A stretch of DNA of 64,000 bases, taken from contig CANMTD010000001.1 in the NCBI GenBank assembly GCA_947500775.1, positions 372,001 through 436,000 of the forward strand, in the 5' to 3' direction. The notes under the pieces are model-generated. The model did not search any database. It was not told where the DNA came from and worked only from the letters and a program-made list of their open reading frames with translations. This DNA is from an uncultured Paracoccaceae bacterium (lineage in GTDB: Bacteria > Pseudomonadota > Alphaproteobacteria > Rhodobacterales > Rhodobacteraceae). The position numbers and the translations under genes were made by a program. Below, in pieces: positions 9,208-16,969 of this stretch (position 1 is the stretch's first letter; every line of letters begins with the position of its first letter).

Positions 9208-9902
9208 CGCTGAAACTGGGCGTGCCGTCCAAGGGGCGGCTGATGGAAAAGACCTTCGACTGGTTTTCGGATCGCGGCATCGTGTTGCGCCGGACCGGAT
9301 CGGAACGCGAATATGCCGGGGCGGTCGACGGGCTGGACGGTATCGAACTGGTGCTGCTCTCGGCCGGAGAGATCCCGCGCGAACTGGTGGCCGGAAATAT
9401 TCAGCTGGGCGTCACCGGGTCCGATCTGGTGCGCGAAAAGATCGCCGATTGGGACAGCAAACTGCGTGAACTTGAACCGATGGGGTTCGGCCATGCCGAT
9501 CTGATCATCGCGGTGCCCAAGGGCTGGATTGATGTCGATACGCTGGACGATCTGGACGCCGCCGCCGCCGCCTTTCGCCGGACCCATGGGTTCCGCCTGC
9601 GGATCGCCACCAAATACCACCGTCTGGTGCGGGAATTCCTGCGCGATTCGGGCGTGGCGGATTATCAGCTGGTGGACAGTCAGGGCGCCACCGAAGGCAC
9701 GGTCAAGAACCTGACCGCCGAGGCGATTGCCGACATCACCTCGACCGGGGAAACCCTGCGGGCTAATCACCTGAAAATGCTGGACGACGGGGTCATTCAC
9801 CGCAGTCAGGCGACCCTGTTTCGCGGCCGCCGCACCGATTGGACTGACGGGATGCGTCAGACCTTTGATGCGCTGTCGCACAGTCTGGGACTGGGCGATT
9901 AG
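9204..9902 (+). CDS. hisG: ATP phosphoribosyltransferase, short form
   Basis: First committed step of histidine biosynthesis: ATP plus PRPP to N1-phosphoribosyl-ATP. At 232 residues this is the short HisG that lacks the C-terminal regulatory domain and needs HisZ. The start LGVPSKGRLMEKT, the middle GITGSD-like LGVTGSDLV and the PRPP loop region VDSQGATEGTVKNL fit the family. The start codon overlaps the hisZ stop. Two hairpins follow the stop, consistent with the end of the operon. Confidence 0.94.
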   Translation: MTLKLGVPSKGRLMEKTFDWFSDRGIVLRRTGSEREYAGAVDGLDGIELVLLSAGEIPRELVAGNIQLGVTGSDLVREKIADWDSKLRELEPMGFGHADLIIAVPKGWIDVDTLDDLDAAAAAFRRTHGFRLRIATKYHRLVREFLRDSGVADYQLVDSQGATEGTVKNLTAEAIADITSTGETLRANHLKMLDDGVIHRSQATLFRGRRTDWTDGMRQTFDALSHSLGLGD

Positions 9903-9918
9903 CTGGTGGTCGTCCGGC

Positions 9919-9964
9919 GCCTGCGCTAAGGATTGGCGCAGGCTGCGGCGGATATGAACCGCCG
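9919..9964 (+). terminator. Tandem hairpins after hisG
   Basis: GCCTGCGC (9919-9926) pairs with GCGCAGGC (9936-9943). Directly after it CGGCGG (9946-9951) pairs with CCGCCG (9959-9964). They begin 16 bases after the hisG stop. No U-tract, so probably a Rho-dependent or pausing structure. Confidence 0.5.
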
Positions 9965-10024
9965 TGCGATTCCCATCTCCGGCCAACGGGCTGGGCCTGA
10001 TGATTTGACGTACCGGAGGACCCC

Positions 10025-11455
10025 ATGAAACACACCGATCTTTACATCAATGGCGCCTGGGTTCCCGGTGCGGACGGCGCGCGTTTCGACGTTCTGAACC
10101 CCGCCACAGAAGAGGTCATCACCTCGGTCGCTTCGGCCGGGATCGCCGATGCCAAGGCAGCCCTTGATGCCGCCGAAGCCGCCTTTGGCGACTGGGCCGC
10201 CCGCACCCCGCGCGCGCGGTCCGAGGTGTTGCGCAAAGCGTGGGAGCTGATGACTGCACGCCTGCCCGAATTTGCCGATCTGATCACGCTGGAAAACGGC
10301 AAGGCCCGCGCCGACGCGATGGGCGAGGCCGCCTATGCCGCCGAGTTTTTCCGCTGGTTCGCCGAAGAGGCCGTGCGCGCCGACGGGATGATCACCCACG
10401 CCCCGGCCTCGGGCGCGCGCATCATCGTGCAGCACAAACCGGCGGGCATCGCCGTTCTGGTCACACCGTGGAATTACCCCGCCGCAATGGGCACGCGCAA
10501 GATCGCACCGGCCCTGGCCGCGGGCTGCCCGGTGATCATCAAACCCGCCGCCGAAACCCCGCTGACCATGCTGGCGCTGATGCCCCTGCTGGAAGAGGCG
10601 GGCGTGCCCAAGGGGATGGTCAACGTCCTGCCAACCGCCAGCCCCGCCGCCCTTGTCGATCATATGCTGCATGACCCCCGTGTCCGCGTGCTCAGCTTTA
10701 CCGGCTCGACCAGTGTCGGGCGCAAGTTGTTGCATGCCTCGGCCGATCAGGTGCTGAAACCGGCGATGGAACTGGGCGGCAATGCGCCGCTGATCGTCTT
10801 TGAAGACGCCGATGTGGATGCCGCCGTCGAAGGCGCGATGCTGGCCAAGATGCGCAATCTGGGCGAGGCCTGCACCGCCGCCAACCGCATCTATGTGCAC
10901 GCCGATGTGGCCGAAGCCTTTACCGCCAAATTCACCGCCGCCATGGCCGCGCTGAAAATGGGTAACGGCGCGCAGGATGGGATCGATGTCGGCCCGCTGG
11001 TCAACGCCAGCACCCGCGACAAGGTTGCGGCCTTTGTCGAGGATGCGGTGGCCAAGGGCGCCAAGGTGGAACTGGGCGGCAAGGCACCCGAGGGCAAGGG
11101 CTATTTCTATCCGCCGACGGTGCTGACGAATGTCGCCGAAACCTCGGACTGTGTGCACGATGAAATCTTCGGCCCCGTCGCCGCGATCCAGACCTTCACC
11201 GATCAGGAAGACGTCATCGCCCGCGCCAATGCCACCGAATACGGGCTGGTCGCCTATGTCTTCACCGAAGACATGAAGCGCGGCATGCAGGTCTGCGAGC
11301 GGCTGGAATACGGCATGGTCGGGCTGAACCGCGGGCTGGTGTCGGACCCGGCAGCGCCCTTTGGCGGGGTCAAGCAATCCGGTCTGGGCCGCGAAGGCGG
11401 GCACGAAGGGATGATGGAGTTCACCGAGACCCAGTATATTTCGGCCAGCTGGTAA
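10025..11455 (+). CDS. NAD(P)-dependent aldehyde dehydrogenase, succinate-semialdehyde dehydrogenase type
   Basis: 476-residue ALDH-superfamily enzyme. Visible signatures are the cofactor-loop TPWNYPAAMGTRKIAPAL, FTGSTSVGRKL, the general base Glu249 in MELGGNAP and the catalytic Cys283 in NLGEACTAANR, ending with the family-typical PFGGVKQSGLGREGG. The closest named group is GabD-like succinate/glutarate semialdehyde dehydrogenase, but substrate cannot be read from sequence. Good Shine-Dalgarno CGGAGG ahead of the ATG. It stands alone between the his operon and the convergent lyxose isomerase gene; no gabT neighbour. Confidence 0.85.
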   Translation: MKHTDLYINGAWVPGADGARFDVLNPATEEVITSVASAGIADAKAALDAAEAAFGDWAARTPRARSEVLRKAWELMTARLPEFADLITLENGKARADAMGEAAYAAEFFRWFAEEAVRADGMITHAPASGARIIVQHKPAGIAVLVTPWNYPAAMGTRKIAPALAAGCPVIIKPAAETPLTMLALMPLLEEAGVPKGMVNVLPTASPAALVDHMLHDPRVRVLSFTGSTSVGRKLLHASADQVLKPAMELGGNAPLIVFEDADVDAAVEGAMLAKMRNLGEACTAANRIYVHADVAEAFTAKFTAAMAALKMGNGAQDGIDVGPLVNASTRDKVAAFVEDAVAKGAKVELGGKAPEGKGYFYPPTVLTNVAETSDCVHDEIFGPVAAIQTFTDQEDVIARANATEYGLVAYVFTEDMKRGMQVCERLEYGMVGLNRGLVSDPAAPFGGVKQSGLGREGGHEGMMEFTETQYISASW

Positions 11456-11488
11456 GGGGCATGGGGGGACCCGCAAGGGCGCCCCTTA
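11453..11488. terminator. Shared bidirectional terminator built from both stop codons
   Basis: TAAGGGGC (11453-11460) is complementary to GCCCCTTA (11481-11488). The left arm begins with the aldehyde dehydrogenase TAA and the right arm ends with the complement of the isomerase TAA, so one 8-bp stem spans the whole 30-bp convergent spacer. Confidence 0.5.
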
Positions 11489-12151
11489 GTAATCGGACAC
11501 CAGCAGGTGAACCGGCGGTTCATCCTCATCGACATTGGCGAAGCGTCCGATCGGCTGTTCGAACACATTGTCGGTGCGGTCGTCGTTCACCGTCGAAACC
11601 TCGCCAATCAGGCAATCGGCGCCTTCGGCCCAGAAGGCATGCCAGACACCGGGCATCAGCGTCACGCTTTCGCCCGGTTGCAGGCGCAGGTGGCCCCCGG
11701 CGGGCAGGGTCACGGCCGTCGCATCCACCGGCACGGTGACCGGGGCCGTGCGATCGATGCCGCCATCCGGGGCCGCGCTGAACAGTTCGATCACCAATGT
11801 GCCGCCGCCCCGGTTGATGATATCCTCGGCCTTGATGTTGTGGCGGTGCATCGGTGACAGCTGATCCTTGCGCGAGATCATGATCTTTTCGGCATAGAGC
11901 ATCCCGCGCCCGGTCGACAGATCGGCGAAGGTGCCGTTGCGGGTGGTGAACAGGAACAGCCCCATCTCGTCAAACCTGCCGGCGCCGTAATCGGTGATAT
12001 CCCAGCCCAGCCCGCGGTCGCGCAACCGGGCCGCTTCGGGGGCGGCCATGCGGTCGGGGTCCCAATAGGCGAAGGGGGGCAGGATATAACCGAACGAGCG
12101 GATGAACCGGTCGCCGTCGCGGATGATGTCGTTGATGTCGGATCGTTTCAT
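11486..12151 (-). CDS. D-lyxose/D-mannose ketol-isomerase family cupin
   Basis: A 221-residue cupin of the D-lyxose isomerase family (YdaE/DUF1498-like), which interconverts D-lyxose and D-xylulose and also D-mannose and D-fructose using a divalent metal. The metal site is suggested by MHRHNIKAED near residue 102 and the later GVWHAFW. It starts five bases after the stop of the fructokinase gene, so the pair fits mannose to fructose to fructose-6-phosphate. The neighbouring ROK regulator is divergent. Family assignment is firm; the preferred sugar is inference. Confidence 0.8.
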   Translation of the reverse strand: MKRSDINDIIRDGDRFIRSFGYILPPFAYWDPDRMAAPEAARLRDRGLGWDITDYGAGRFDEMGLFLFTTRNGTFADLSTGRGMLYAEKIMISRKDQLSPMHRHNIKAEDIINRGGGTLVIELFSAAPDGGIDRTAPVTVPVDATAVTLPAGGHLRLQPGESVTLMPGVWHAFWAEGADCLIGEVSTVNDDRTDNVFEQPIGRFANVDEDEPPVHLLVSDY

Positions 12152-12156
12152 CGCGA

Positions 12157-13098
12157 TCAGTCCTTGCTGTCGGCCAGTTCATGCATCCAGGGCGGGTTGG
12201 CGCCGGGGCGCGAGACGGTGATCGCGGCGACCCGGGCGCCGAAACTCAGCGCCTGTTCCATCGCCTGCGGATCGGCCTTTGGCAGGGCGGTTTTGGTCAG
12301 ATGGCCAAGGGCGGCCAGTTTCGCCATGACGCCCGCGTTGAACGTGTCGCCCGCGCCGACGGTATCGGCCACCTTGGTGATCCGGGCGGGCACCCGCAGC
12401 GTCTGATCATCGCCCAGCACGGCGGTCGCACCTTCCTTGCCGCGTGTCATGATCACGATGCCCGGCCCTTCGGCGCGCAGCTTGTCCAGCTTTTCGGTCA
12501 ATGTTTCGGGGCCGGGGAATATCCAGTCCAGATCCTCGTCCGACACTTTGACGATATCGCTGACCGCAATCAGACGGTGCAGGCGGGCGCGATAGGTTGC
12601 GGGGTCGTTGATGAACCCGGGGCGGATGTTGGGGTCCAGCATGATGACGCGCTGCCCGGCCTCGCGTTCGGCCAGGGCCAGATAGGTATCGGCACCCGGC
12701 GGGTTGCACAGGCTGATCCCGCCGAAATACAGCGCATCGACATCGGGCGGCAGGATCGGCAGATCGCCGGGCCGGATCATGCGCCCGGCCGAGTTTTCAT
12801 CATAAAAGGTATAGCTGGCCTGCCCGCCGTTCAGATGCACAAAGGCCAGCGTTGTCGGCCGGTCGCTGTAGATCACGGCGCTGGTATCGACATGGCTGCC
12901 GCGCAGCGAGGCCGCCAGTTGCTGGCCGAACAGATCGGTGGACAGGCCGGTCAGCAGCCCGGCCCGCGCGCCAAGGCGGCCAAGGGCGATGGCGGTGTTG
13001 AACACGGCCCCGCCCGAATGCGGGACAAACCCGTCGGGCCCCGTGACCGAAGGGGCCGGGATCATGTCGATCAGCGCTTCACCACAACACAGGATCAC
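12157..13098 (-). CDS. PfkB-family carbohydrate kinase, probable fructokinase
   Basis: 313-residue ribokinase/PfkB kinase. It shows the N-terminal substrate region (CCGEALIDM, GGAVFNTAIALGRLG) and the C-terminal catalytic and anion-hole motif DTVGAGDTFNAGV, whose second Asp is the catalytic base. Closest to fructokinases that make fructose-6-phosphate. First gene of a two-gene operon with the isomerase downstream (five-base gap). The divergent ROK repressor, 174 bp away, is the likely regulator. Confidence 0.83.
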   Translation of the reverse strand: MILCCGEALIDMIPAPSVTGPDGFVPHSGGAVFNTAIALGRLGARAGLLTGLSTDLFGQQLAASLRGSHVDTSAVIYSDRPTTLAFVHLNGGQASYTFYDENSAGRMIRPGDLPILPPDVDALYFGGISLCNPPGADTYLALAEREAGQRVIMLDPNIRPGFINDPATYRARLHRLIAVSDIVKVSDEDLDWIFPGPETLTEKLDKLRAEGPGIVIMTRGKEGATAVLGDDQTLRVPARITKVADTVGAGDTFNAGVMAKLAALGHLTKTALPKADPQAMEQALSFGARVAAITVSRPGANPPWMHELADSKD

Positions 13099-13210
13099 TT
13101 CGGTTCCCTTTCAATCAAGGATATCGGCGGGCAAACGGGCGTTGACCACATGCTTTGTCGTCCGCAACCGGGTCCCGCCTAAAAAGCGCGATTCCGGCGG
13201 GGGCGTCAAT

Positions 13211-13224
13211 AAGTAAATAAACTT
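13211..13224. promoter_or_regulatory. Candidate ROK operator, AT-rich imperfect palindrome
   Basis: AAGT-AAATAA-ACTT lies inside the AT-rich TCAATAAGTAAATAAACTTG in the divergent spacer between the fructokinase and ROK genes. AT-rich imperfect palindromes are typical of NagC/XylR-type ROK repressors. The only strongly AT-rich patch in the spacer; assignment is inferential. Confidence 0.35.
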
Positions 13225-13272
13225 GATTAATCCGTGCGACATGCCAGTTTGGCCGTTGAGGGAGCGGTGGCC

Positions 13273-14499
13273 ATGGGCAACGACACGGGCGAAACCAACA
13301 TCAGGGCGCTAAGCGGCGGTGTGAACCAAAGCGGCGTGCGCGACTATAACGAACGGCTGTTGCTGTCGACGCTGCAACGCAACGGCGCGATGCCGGGCCG
13401 CGATCTGGCGCGCCGGGCCGGGCTGTCGCCGCAAACCGTGTCGGTCATCCTGCGTAAACTGGAAAGCGACGGGTTGCTGGAACGCGGCACGCCCACACGC
13501 GGGCGGGTGGGCAAACCTTCGGTGCCCATGGGGCTGGCGGCGGATGGGGTCTTTTCTGTCGGGCTGAAAATCGGCCGCCGCAGTGCCGATCTGTTGCTGG
13601 TGGATTTTCAGGGCGCGATCCGCACCGAATACAGAACCACCTATCGCTATCCGATGCCGGACATCGTTTTCGGATTCCTGCGCGACGGGCTGGCGCGGAT
13701 GTCCGAAAGCCTGACACCGACCGAGGCCGCGCGCATCTGCGGCTTGGGTATCGCAGCACCTTTCGAGTTGTGGAACTGGGCCGATCTGGTGGGCGCGCCC
13801 GCGGCAGAGTTCATGGCGTGGAAAGGCATCGATTTTCGCACCGAGGTCGCCCGGTTCAGCGACCTGCCGGTGTTCATCGTCAATGATGCGACCGCCGCCT
13901 GTCAGGCGGAACTGGTCTATGGGCGCGGCAAGGAATTCCGCGACTATGCCTATTTCTTTGTCGGGGCCTTTGTCGGCGGCGGGATCGTGCTGAACCATTC
14001 GGTGTTTGGCGGCCATCAGGGCAACGCCGGCGCGCTGGGGTCGCTGCGCAGCACCGGACCGGCGGGCGAAAGCCGACAGTTGATCGACGCGGCCTCACTG
14101 TACCTGCTGGAGGCGCGGCTGTCCGGGGCGGGGCTTGATCCGGCGCAGCTTTGGACGCAGCCGCAGAACTGGGCGAGCTTTGCCGATCACGTGGACCCCT
14201 GGATCGCGCAGACCGCCGATGAGCTGGCCAGGGCCAGCCTGACCGCCTGTTCGGTCATCGATTTCGAGGCGATCCTGATCGAAGGGTCCTTTCCCGCCCG
14301 GGTCAAAACCACGCTGGTGGGGCGCATCCGCGACGCGATCGGTCAACAGGACACCCGGGGCCTGATTGTCCCCCGGATCGAAGAGGGGCGGATCGGCGGC
14401 AATGCGCGTGCCATCGGGGCCGCCTGCGGGCCGGTGTTTTCCCAGTTCCTGCTGGATACCAACGCGGGGCTGTCCGCCTCAGCCTTTGACCCGTTCTGA
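13273..14499 (+). CDS. ROK-family transcriptional regulator
   Basis: NagC/XylR-type sugar-responsive repressor. With the chosen start it has 408 residues: an N-terminal winged HTH (about residues 25-85; RDLARRAGLSPQTVSVILRKLES) followed by a ROK sugar-kinase-like domain with FIVNDATAACQAE and the glycine-rich FVGAFVGGGIVLNHSV. I take the ATG at 13273 with GAGGGA nine bases upstream; an in-frame GTG at 13234 would add 13 residues. Likely controls the divergent isomerase-fructokinase pair. Its 3' end overlaps the convergent dehydrogenase gene by 21 bases. Confidence 0.85.
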   Translation: MGNDTGETNIRALSGGVNQSGVRDYNERLLLSTLQRNGAMPGRDLARRAGLSPQTVSVILRKLESDGLLERGTPTRGRVGKPSVPMGLAADGVFSVGLKIGRRSADLLLVDFQGAIRTEYRTTYRYPMPDIVFGFLRDGLARMSESLTPTEAARICGLGIAAPFELWNWADLVGAPAAEFMAWKGIDFRTEVARFSDLPVFIVNDATAACQAELVYGRGKEFRDYAYFFVGAFVGGGIVLNHSVFGGHQGNAGALGSLRSTGPAGESRQLIDAASLYLLEARLSGAGLDPAQLWTQPQNWASFADHVDPWIAQTADELARASLTACSVIDFEAILIEGSFPARVKTTLVGRIRDAIGQQDTRGLIVPRIEEGRIGGNARAIGAACGPVFSQFLLDTNAGLSASAFDPF

Positions 14500-16923
14500 G
14501 GTGGGATCGTAGAACGGTTTCAGCGACGCCTGGGCATCGACCAGCGTTCCCGCGACCTCGATCTGATAAGTGGACGCCAACACTTCGGCTGGGGTTTCGC
14601 CGGGGCAGGGGACATAGCCCATGCCCATCGCGGCCCCCATCGTGTGACCATAGCTGCCCGAGGTCAGATAGCCCACGACCGAGCCATTTCGCAGCACCGG
14701 TTCGGCGTGGTACAGCAGCGGTTCGGGGTCGGTCAGCCTGAACTGCACCAGCCGCGATTGCAGCCCTTCGTCCTGTTTGCGCAGCACCGCGTCGCGCCCG
14801 ATGAACGCAGGCTTGTCTTTCCTGACGGCAAAGCCCAGCCCGGCCTCTAGCACGTGGTCCTCGCAGGTGATGTCATGGCCGAAGTGCCGGTACCCTTTTT
14901 CGATCCGCAGGCTGTCCATCATATGCATCCCGCAAAGCTTCAGGCCGATCTGCTGGCCCGCCTCATGCAGCACCTCGAACACATGCGCGGCCATATCGGC
15001 GGCAACGTAAACCTCCCACCCCAGCTCGCCCACATAGGTCACGCGGTGCACGCGGGCCAGCGCCATGCCGATCTCGATCTCCTGCGCGGTGCCGAAGGGG
15101 TTGGCGGCGTTGGAAAAGTCGTTGGGCGACACCAACTGCAACAGCTTGCGGGCGTTGGGGCCCATGACGGCCATCACCGCCTCGGCGCTGGTGACATCGG
15201 TGATGACGACTTGATGGTCGCCCTGATGGCGGCGCAGCCATGTTTCATCGGCCAGCCGGGTGGCCGCGGGGGTGACCACCAGGTAGGCGGTTTCGGACAG
15301 GCGGGTGATGGTGACATCCGCCTCGATCCCGCCGTGGGTGTTCAGGAACTGGGAATAGACGATCTTGCCCACGGGCACCGAACAATTGCCGCCCGCGACA
15401 TGGTTCAGAAACGCCTCTGCCCCCGGTCCTTCGACGCGGATCTTGCCAAAGCTGGACATGTCGTACAGCCCGACATTTTCGCGGATCGCCCGGTGTTCGC
15501 GGGCGGCGTTTTCGAACCAGTTCGGGCGCTTCCAAGTGTAATCATAGGCCGCCACTTGCCCCGGATCGGCAAACCAGTTGGCCCGTTCCCACCCGGCCAA
15601 TTCGCCAAAGACCGCGCCCTGCGCTTTCAGATGTTCGTGCAGGGGCGTGCGCCGGATACCGCGTGCCGTGGCCTTTTGGCGAAACGGAAAGTGATCGGCA
15701 TACAGCAGGCCCAGCGTTTCGCGGGACCGTTCGAACAGATAATGCCGGTTGCCCTGAAACGGCTGCATCCGGGCGATATCGACATCCCCCAGATCAAAGG
15801 GTTTTTCGCCGCTGTCCATCCATTGCGACAGCGCCAGCCCGGCGCCGCCCGCCGATTGGATGCCGATCGAGTTGAACCCGGCGGCGACCCAGACATTGTC
15901 CATCTCGGGCGCCAGACCCAGATGATAGGCGTCATCGGGGGTAAAGCTTTCGGGGCCGTTGAAAAACGTGTGGATGCCCGCGCTTTCCAGCATCGGCATG
16001 CGGTTGACGGCGGCCGCAAGGATCGGTTCGAAATGGTCGAAATCCTCGGGCAGCTGATCGAATTCGAAATCTTTGGGGATACCGTCCATGCCCCAGGGTT
16101 TGGCGGTGGGTTCGAACGCGCCCAGCAGAATCTTGCCCGCGTCCTCTTTGTAATAGGCGCATTCGTCGGGCACCCGCAGGACCGGCAACTGGGTCAGATC
16201 GGGGATGTTCTCGGTCACGATATAGAAATGTTCGCAGGCATGCAGCGGCACGTTGACCCCCGCCATCCGGCCAATCCGGTGGCCCCACATGCCGCCGCAG
16301 TTCACGATCATATCGGTCTGGATCACGCCGGTGTCCGATCCGTCATCCCATGCGACACCGGTGACCCGGCGGCCCGATGTGCGCAGGCCCGTGACCTTGA
16401 CCCGTTCCAGAACCTTGGCGCCGCGCTGGCGTGCGCCTTTGGCCATGGCCAGCGCGATATTGGCCGGGTCCCCCTGACCATCCAGCGGCAGATAGACCCC
16501 GGCCAGCACATCGTCACAGTTCAGATGCGCATAGCGTTGCTTGACCTCGGCGGGCGAAATCGCTTCGACCTCGACGCCAAAGGCCCGCGCCATCGAGGCC
16601 TGCCTGAAGATTTCCTCGCGCCGCGCTTCGGTCAGGGCGACGGTGATCGACCCGCAGCGCCGGAACCCGGTGGCGACCCCGGTTTCCGCCTCCAGCGCGC
16701 CGTAAAGTTCCTGACTGTATTTCGCCAGTCTGGTCATGTTCTTGGTTGCGCGCAGCTGCGCGATCAGCCCGGCGGCGTGCCATGTGGTGCCCGAGGTCAG
16801 CTGTTTGCGTTCCAGCAGGACAACGTCCTGCCAGCCGAGTTTCGTCAGGTGATAGGCGACCGAACATCCGATGACGCCACCGCCGATGATGACGACACGG
16901 GCCTTGGCGGGAACCTTGGACAT
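14479..16923 (-). CDS. FAD-dependent oxidoreductase fused to GcvT domain, dimethylglycine dehydrogenase-like (paralogue 1)
   Basis: 814 residues from the ATG at 16923, which has AAGGAAA seven bases upstream; an in-frame ATG at 16944 would add seven residues. N-terminal DAO-type FAD fold with VVIIGGGVIG (10-19) and TTWHAAG, in which His49 matches the covalently flavinylated His of dimethylglycine dehydrogenase. The C-terminal half (about 430-814) is an aminomethyltransferase/GcvT folate-binding module. Such enzymes N-demethylate dimethylglycine or sarcosine and pass the one-carbon unit to tetrahydrofolate. Last gene of the XRE-cupin operon, 46 bases after its paralogue. Exact substrate not determined by sequence. 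Confidence 0.85.
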   Translation of the reverse strand: MSKVPAKARVVIIGGGVIGCSVAYHLTKLGWQDVVLLERKQLTSGTTWHAAGLIAQLRATKNMTRLAKYSQELYGALEAETGVATGFRRCGSITVALTEARREEIFRQASMARAFGVEVEAISPAEVKQRYAHLNCDDVLAGVYLPLDGQGDPANIALAMAKGARQRGAKVLERVKVTGLRTSGRRVTGVAWDDGSDTGVIQTDMIVNCGGMWGHRIGRMAGVNVPLHACEHFYIVTENIPDLTQLPVLRVPDECAYYKEDAGKILLGAFEPTAKPWGMDGIPKDFEFDQLPEDFDHFEPILAAAVNRMPMLESAGIHTFFNGPESFTPDDAYHLGLAPEMDNVWVAAGFNSIGIQSAGGAGLALSQWMDSGEKPFDLGDVDIARMQPFQGNRHYLFERSRETLGLLYADHFPFRQKATARGIRRTPLHEHLKAQGAVFGELAGWERANWFADPGQVAAYDYTWKRPNWFENAAREHRAIRENVGLYDMSSFGKIRVEGPGAEAFLNHVAGGNCSVPVGKIVYSQFLNTHGGIEADVTITRLSETAYLVVTPAATRLADETWLRRHQGDHQVVITDVTSAEAVMAVMGPNARKLLQLVSPNDFSNAANPFGTAQEIEIGMALARVHRVTYVGELGWEVYVAADMAAHVFEVLHEAGQQIGLKLCGMHMMDSLRIEKGYRHFGHDITCEDHVLEAGLGFAVRKDKPAFIGRDAVLRKQDEGLQSRLVQFRLTDPEPLLYHAEPVLRNGSVVGYLTSGSYGHTMGAAMGMGYVPCPGETPAEVLASTYQIEVAGTLVDAQASLKPFYDPTSERVKG

Positions 16924-16969
16924 GGGCGTTTCCTTGTTCTGCATCTCACCCCCCTTTTGGCGTGACGGT

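Noticed and set aside
10025-11455. Naming the aldehyde dehydrogenase gabD outright
   Set aside because: The superfamily is certain, but no gabT or GABA gene is near, and substrate specificity cannot be assigned from motifs.
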